Position numbers and translations under genes: made by a program. Shown piece after piece: positions 58,835-64,000 of a DNA stretch of 64,000 nucleotides (positions are counted from its first letter, which is position 1; every line of letters starts with the position of its first letter). Origin of the DNA: Phanerochaete sordida (Eukaryota; Basidiomycota; Agaricomycetes; Polyporales; Phanerochaetaceae); assembly GCA_019973155.2 (NCBI GenBank), contig BPQB01000001.1:682001-746000 (forward strand), in the 5' to 3' direction. The notes below the pieces were generated by a model that was not told the origin of the DNA, made no database searches, and saw nothing but the letters and a program-made list of their open reading frames with translations.

Positions 58835-59550
58835 GTCGCACGACGTGGAGGTACGAGGGAAAGATGCACGCCGACGCGACGGTCGGGAGCAACACGCGGA
58901 GCAGGCAGCGGAGAATGAAGTGCGCTGATCTCAGCCACGAAGCTGCAAGTTGCCATTTACGGACTTCGTCCCGGACCCTCTCTGCCGACGGCGGTCCGGG
59001 GTCTCGGGAGACCACCAGCAGCACAAGATTCTGAACGGGTAATGATCGCTCATCTAGCAGCATGAGCTTGAGAATGTAAGAAAGCCGACAAAAGGAGCTC
59101 TGCGGGTAGCTAGCAGAAGTACTTGGATGACGACGAGCCGATGGCTTCGTACTACCGGCGTCCGGATGGTACTACCCGATGGTCCCACTACCGATAAATC
59201 GTTTTGCTAGCGCCGCATGGCAGATATTGTGTGTGTCTGTTAGTCATGCATAATTACAGGAGTGTATCATCCAATACTTAGGACCAACGTAGAGTGATGC
59301 ATAGGATTCGTGACCTTACTCTGTCGTAAAAAGCCTGAGAATATTGAAGTGGTAGCAGCTCCCTAGGTGAAGAAGCACGGCGCACGCAAACCAAAAAAGC
59401 GCCAATCAAGATTACACAACTACCCGGAAGCAAAAGAATCGTACAACCTACATACTATACAGCGAGATAGTGGATACAGAATGCATACCTGGAAGCCGAG
59501 ACCAGAGAGCTAACATCGGAACCTCTAAGCGAACCTGGACAATGAAACTA
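58835..59550. other. Upstream region of the coiled-coil gene, with short degenerate repeats
   Basis: 716 bp between the coiled-coil gene's start and the VID27 stop. A minus-strand ORF (58713-59063, MLLDERSLPVQNLVLLVVSR) overlaps the start in another frame and could be an upstream exon, but it lacks clear splicing. The repeat at 59138-59200 is listed separately. Confidence 0.4.
59138..59200. repeat. Three degenerate CCGATGG...ACTACC repeats
   Basis: Three similar units lie in tandem: CCGATGGcttcgTACTACC, CCGGATGGTACTACC and CCGATGGTcccACTACC, followed by a partial CGATAA. Units are about 15-24 bp. They sit 300-370 bp upstream of the coiled-coil gene. A regulatory array or decayed minisatellite are both possible. 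Confidence 0.6.
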
Positions 59551-62397
59551 TCAGTACGGAGCGTTGACGATGTTCGAGCTGCTCCGCAGGTTCTTCGTCG
59601 GTGTCGCAATCGAAGCGCGCGTCGGCCGCTTGAGCTGCTTCTTGTTCACAGCGACGACGTCATTGTCCATCGCCACAATCTGCATCGAACGAGTATCAGC
59701 ACGCAGAACAAGAGGGGCACACGGGGGCAGACGTACGATCTCCCTGGCATCTCCGAACTTAAAGTTGTCCTGGACGACATTGTCCTCGTACTTCTTGATT
59801 TCGTACTTGTCCAAGAGGCCCTTCTTGACCTTGGCGAAGTCCCATGCGACGACGTACTCGCCCGTGGATGTGACGATGGTGTTCTCCTCCTGGTCCGTAC
59901 CCATATTGAATCTATTGTCGCTCATCCGTCAGCACAGGTCTCGATCGTCATAAACAGGGACTCCTACCGCGCGGGAGTGAAGGCGACAGGGCTCGCCATG
60001 TAAGCGACGTGCTCGGTGCGCAGCTGCAGACGCCGCGGGATGGGCTTCGCATCCTTCGGGAACGAGCGGTCGAAGCCAGTTTGGCCCGTGTACTTGCCGT
60101 CGCCGATGAGTGTGTCGATGACGAGGAGGTACGTGCGCGTAGTCGCGACGACCCAGCGGCCGTCCCGGGTGACGTCGATGCCGATAATCGGGTCGCCGAG
60201 CGGCGGCAAGGCAGTCTTCGCGTTCTTTCCGATTGAGTCGAAGAGCCGGATATCGCCCTTCTCGCTCGCGACGGCGATCTTGCCCGCCTCCGTGGTCGCC
60301 ACGCTCGAGAACTTGTTCTTGCTGACGTACTGCTTGTACTGGCTGTCAACGAGCTTGTCGCCCGAGAGTCGGGGGTCGATGCGGAAGAGTGCATTGCCTG
60401 ATGCACCAATGAGAGTTTGTTCTGGAGTCATCTGGGCAAGCTTGCTGTCCGGCGCGATGTGTCGGACGGGTATATTATCGTTGACCTTCCACTCCTCCAC
60501 GATCTTGCCACGCTCAATGTCGAGGTGGAACAGTGAGTTCGGCGCAGCTTCGTCCATGACCACCATCTTGGTATCTTGGTCATGAAGCATGATCTGAGTG
60601 GATGTTCAGCATATACTTTATCGTTCTGACCAAGTCCTTACCTGCTTAGGGTTGATGGATCTGTTGCCACGAGGGGCAGCGATCTTGCTAATCGTGGCGT
60701 AGTACTTGACTTGATCGCCTGTATGGCTGAAGACGCCGATGTTGTTCCCGCGGACGACGTAGGACCTGTCGCCCTTGTAGCCGACCGTCAGCTGCGAGTT
60801 CTTCGCACCCGGCGGTAGTCGAGGCTCGTCTTCATCGTCCTGAAGTTCGTCCTCCTCCTCCTCCTCTGATTGGTCCTCCTCTTTCTCTGCAACAATGTGG
60901 TTAGTCAGTGCTAGTCAATGGGACAACGAGTAGGGTGAAGAGTGATTCACCGAGTTCGTCGGCAACTTCTTCCTCCTCGTCAGATTCTTGTTCCACGTCC
61001 TTCATTTCGACATCTTCGTCCTCCTGTGCGTTCATCACATAGGTCTGCTCGTCCGCCTTCGCCTTGGCCCAGGACTCCTCATGCAGCGACTCCCACATGG
61101 CTCTTGTGAACGCCTGCTTAAACGGTGCGTACTCCTCTTCTTTGTTGAGCGCGATGCACCAACTTGTCGGTCGGCCTGAGCCGGCATCACTGTTCCACGT
61201 AAGGGAGTGCGTCGTCACGGCCCATTTTTGGTTCATGTCCGAGTCGATGCGATGGAGTAGCACCATGTTGTCTTCGTGCCATAAACACAGGGAGTACTGG
61301 AATGGGCTACCGCCAACCTGCCGAACGATTTGTGCAATCACTTCGTGTTGGTACTGGAAGCTGTACGCGTCCACGTCGAAAAGGTGAAGCCCAGCTTCGA
61401 CGGCTGCGATCACCTCGAACTGCGGCGTTGGTAGAGTTGAAGACTGCGAGGCCTGGGAGCTCGACGGTTCTGAAGCTGCGCCAGTAGCTTGGGAAGACGA
61501 GGGGGAATCCACTTGACTAGGCTCCTCGGATGCTGGGGGTTGGGCCCTGGTGGTCTTCGTTCCTGCTGCCTTTCCCTTCCCTTTCTTCGGTTGCCGTTGC
61601 TCCACAGGGGGCCTTCGCAGCGGCCTTCAGCATCCATGAAATACACGAGAAGCAGGGGCCTAGTGACGTACTGGTAGATAAATTCTGCAAGATCTTCGTC
61701 CGTCGTGTTGTCAGCGCTGCGACGATACGCGCGCTCATACATTGCGCGGTACATGCACGTCTCGAAGAAAGCTCTTGTGGGCTCGTTCGTGCGGGCTGCG
61801 GCGAACTCAAAGAACTCGCCGACGTCGCCGTCGATGTCCTGCCAAATAAACACGAAATCGTCCTCGTGGTTCTTGCCGGTTCGGAACTCAAGTTCCTTGC
61901 TGATCAGGAAGACGCGCTCCTGGTCCGCTGAGGCGGCGGTCAGCATGTAGTCGATCGACCCTGATAAAGACGCACGAACTTTCTTCTTCCTCCTCGAGCA
62001 GCTCCTCGTCCCCATCCTCGTACTCCCGCGTGACCACAAGCTGGAAGTGGTGGTCCATCTCCGGGACTCTGCGAATGGTCATCATGGCCTTGTTGTATCT
62101 GCGGCAGTGTGAGCAAAGTATGGGCTGGCGGCGGGCTCGGCGGGCTCACATGCATTCTCGATTGCAGCGTATGACCTCGTTGCGCACGAGATAGAGCTGG
62201 CCGTCTGAGATCTTGACGACCTCTGAGGCGTTCGGGTCATCTGCCGCGCCATGATGTCAGTGCCGGCCTGGGGCTTGTGGCGGATCGCGAATGAGGACGT
62301 ACGCCAGACTTTGCCAAACACTGGGCAGATGAGAGCGTCAGCGTCGTCGCTAGCGTCGAATGGACCGTGCACACTCACAGTTGCGGAAGATGTTCAT
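59551..62397 (-). CDS. VID27: VID27-family cytoplasmic protein
   Basis: The ATG at 62397 gives MNIFRN, spliced to LFGKVW, the usual VID27 start. The N-terminal PH-like part follows (KISDGQLYLVRNEVIRCNRE; AMMTIRRVPEMDHHFQLVVT). The middle has ELEFRTGKNHEDDFVFIWQD, DGDVGEFFEFAAARTNEPTR, a Lys/Ser-rich linker, then FEVIAAVEAGLHLFDVDAYS and acidic runs. The C-terminal beta-propeller region has RSYVVRGNNIGVFSHTG, IMLHDQDTKMVVMDEAAPNS, QTLIGASGNALFRIDPRLSG and DIRLFDSIGKNAKTALPPLG. It ends with VVAWDFAKVKKGLLDKYEIK and a basic tail, stop at 59551. About ten exons. Yeast Vid27 is linked to vacuolar import and degradation of gluconeogenic enzymes, but its molecular role is unclear. Confidence 0.95.
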
Positions 62398-62620
62398 GGT
62401 GGTCGAGGAGAAAGAGGGAATCGAGCCCTCTACAGGCAGCGTGACACTGATTTCGCGCCGCGCTTCGTCACGCTCTGGTCACGCCTGCATCACGTGCGTC
62501 GGTGGCGGGAGGTGGCGAGCGCTTTGCGGTGTTCGTCGCGCTTGAGCGAGCTCGAGCGCGAGTGGCAAAGCGGTCACTTGCAAGAACGGACGACCAGATT
62601 TCTCCCTTGCTGCGAACGAA
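62398..62620. promoter_or_regulatory. Divergent promoter region, VID27 / small Ser-rich gene
   Basis: Only 223 bp separate the start codons. No TATA box seen. Confidence 0.4.
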
Positions 62621-63042
62621 ATGTCGGCTTCAGATTCTCCAGGTAAACTAGGAAAAATTCCATCTTCAGAGTACGCGGAGTTAATGCGAGTCTTCTAGGA
62701 CGGGAACGTGTCCCCGAGCCTACTACTCCGGATCTGCGCAACCGGCGATCGAGTCCAGGCGTGAGTGTGGACCATGATTTGTCGGAGACGGCGTCCACAA
62801 TATCCTCCTCTCAGAGCTCGCCCCTGCGACCGGGACAGATCTCGCCCACCACGACCATCTCGACGGGCAGCTCGAACGTCTTTGAGCCCAGCCTCCACAG
62901 CGTCCTGTCTTCGAGGCCAAGCACAAACCCTATCGCCTCTTTCCAGACGGCGAGGAAAGCCATAATTCGTGCGGATCCAGCCCTGGTCACTTGCTTCGAT
63001 CCAGCAGACAAGGAGCTTTACGATCTCTGGGCACCGAAGTAG
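62621..63042 (+). CDS. Small Ser-rich protein of unknown function
   Basis: Two exons, 62621..62642 and 62699..63042, split by a 56-bp intron. The protein starts MSASDSPGRERVPEPTTPDL and continues to a Ser/Thr-rich stretch. It ends in a conserved-looking block: FEPSLHSVLSSRPSTNPIAS, FQTARKAIIRADPALVTCFD, PADKELYDLWAPK. The C-terminal half, with an amphipathic helix and an invariant-looking FD..DKELYDLW, is the likely functional part. About 120 residues. I do not know the family. The gene is tail-to-tail with the BTB gene. Confidence 0.75.
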
Positions 63043-63300
63043 CCGTCATGTTTTCATGCAAGTGACGATGTTATTGGTGGACTCCCACCATCGATGAGTA
63101 CAAAGCTACTCGAGACAGCTGATATTGGAGGGCTATAAGAGAGCGTGGTGGGTGATACTATAGATACATGCAGGTAAGGAGAGACATGCGATAGCAATTA
63201 TAATACTACAAATGACTGAACCGGTGCACGCAGGCGAGGACAGCAACATGAGTAAATCGTGAGAGCAAATCATCAAGAAAATCGCAAAAACGGGGAAGAA

Positions 63301-64000
63301 TCATATCCACTCCACATTGGGCTTCGTCCGCAAAGACACGTATTTGTGCGGACTCCTGTTGCGCTGTGCGAGGCCCGGGATCGACGACGTGGAGCTCGAC
63401 GCCGCAGGCGAATGCCACCCAACCTCGGGTACAACGCTAGCGCGCGGACTGTGGCTGGACGCGCTTCCCGAGGCAATACCAGAATCACCCGAGCGCCGGT
63501 ACCGGTGCTGCTGCTTGCGACGGGGCACCTCTTCAACTTGAACCTGCTCGTCCGCGGTCGCCTCGCGGAGCGCGGCGAGGCCGAGGCTGCGCACAGACCC
63601 GGTGCTCGAGCTGCTCATGACACGCGCGTGCAGCGATGCGCGCGCGGAACCGAGGCTCTGCCGGCAGCGGAGCTCGTCCGTGCAGAGCCGGTACAGCTCA
63701 TCGAGGCCCACGTGCCACGCCTCGTCGCGCAGCTCGAGCAGCGCCTCGAGGCGCGCGGACGACGCGGACAGCAGCTGCACGCCGCGCGGCAGCGCTGCGG
63801 GGTGCTCCGGCGTGGACACGGGTGTGCGCAGGTACGCCAGGATGTGCGCGTACCTGCGTGGGGCGTCAGCCATGCGTGCGGAAACGGAGGATACGCGTGG
63901 TGTACTCACGGTGCGCTCGGCCGGTCCAGGAAGATGTGCAGGGTCGTGGAGCTCGGGAGAAGAAGCCCTGTTGAGGCGAGGTGCCGGTGGAAGATCGCGC
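63301..64000 (-). CDS. BTB/POZ-domain protein, C-terminal part (5' end outside window)
   Basis: The gene enters from the right edge. The first visible exon (64000 to about 63920) reads FHRHLASTGLLLPSSTTLHI and FLDRPSAP. An intron joins this to YAHILAYLRTPVSTPEHPAA, then LPRGVQLLSASSARLEALLE, LRDEAWHVGLDELYRLCTDE, the end of a BTB/POZ fold of the type seen in KCTD-like and fungal BTB proteins. A Ser/Arg-rich tail (SGDSGIASGSASSHSPRA) runs to KYVSLRTKPNVEWI, stop at 63301. Probable role in protein-protein binding or a cullin-3 adaptor, by family only. Confidence 0.82.
   Translation of the reverse strand, partial: RDLPPAPRLNRASSPELHDPAHLPGPAERTVSTPRVSSVSARMADAPRRYAHILAYLRTPVSTPEHPAALPRGVQLLSASSARLEALLELRDEAWHVGLDELYRLCTDELRCRQSLGSARASLHARVMSSSSTGSVRSLGLAALREATADEQVQVEEVPRRKQQHRYRRSGDSGIASGSASSHSPRASVVPEVGWHSPAASSSTSSIPGLAQRNRSPHKYVSLRTKPNVEWI

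Noticed and set aside
58713..59063. Upstream minus-strand ORF MLLDERSLPVQNLV...
   Set aside because: It overlaps the coiled-coil start in another frame and has no splice donor that joins to it; I kept the start at 58834 but note it as a possible 5' exon.

Overview
Organism. The window is nuclear DNA of a filamentous basidiomycete, most likely an agaricomycete (mushroom or wood-decay fungus). The signs are GC-rich coding sequence, many introns of about 50-60 bp with GT..AG ends, tight gene spacing on both strands, and typical fungal genes: a fused HIS4 enzyme, an ERJ5-type J-protein, RRN7, VID27, a Lag1-type ceramide synthase and a Piwi-domain Argonaute. I cannot name the genus. I saw no tRNA, rRNA, CRISPR array or intact transposon. 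Coordinates are genomic spans that include introns; exon joins were read by eye from splice sites and reading frame. Layout. 1-5.7 kb: an accessory-looking block with the 3' half of a cytochrome P450 (+), a GMC oxidoreductase (-), a GNAT acetyltransferase (+) and a secreted spherulin-4-like protein (-). 7.3-15 kb: glutamine synthetase (-), the ER J-protein ERJ5 (-), the Pol I factor RRN7 (+) and a germin-like secreted cupin (+). 17-23.2 kb: a 909-residue intronless low-complexity protein (+), the centromeric histone CENP-A with a 17-glycine tail tract (-) and a Gfd2/YDR514C-type DEDDh protein (+). 23.4-34.6 kb: ceramide synthase (-), a REX3-type RNA exonuclease (+), AP-1 sigma (-), an unrecognised protein (+), mitochondrial NAD-isocitrate dehydrogenase subunit 1 (-) and a membrane-anchored alpha/beta hydrolase (+). 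35-42 kb: HIS4 (+), a calcium-regulated mitochondrial carrier (-) and an unrecognised protein (-). 43-54.2 kb: Argonaute (-), an ACMSD-like amidohydrolase (-), pyruvate dehydrogenase E1 beta (-), an SDR (+), a small TMA17-like coiled-coil protein (+) and a TspO-family membrane protein (+). 54.5-64 kb: a long coiled-coil protein (-), VID27 (-), a small Ser-rich protein (+) and a BTB-domain gene cut by the right edge (-). How the genes fit together. Most are unrelated housekeeping genes. The main pattern is architectural: eight neighbouring pairs are divergent with 220-580 bp between start codons, and several convergent pairs end less than 100 bp apart. Themes that recur are mitochondrial carbon and nitrogen metabolism (IDH1, PDB1, carrier, TspO, glutamine synthetase, HIS4) and RNA or chromatin functions (Argonaute, two DEDDh-fold proteins, RRN7, CENP-A). 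I found no convincing new multi-gene system. The best leads for new biology are the unrecognised genes at 28714-30526 and 40833-42004, the CENP-A tail and the P450-GMC-GNAT block.
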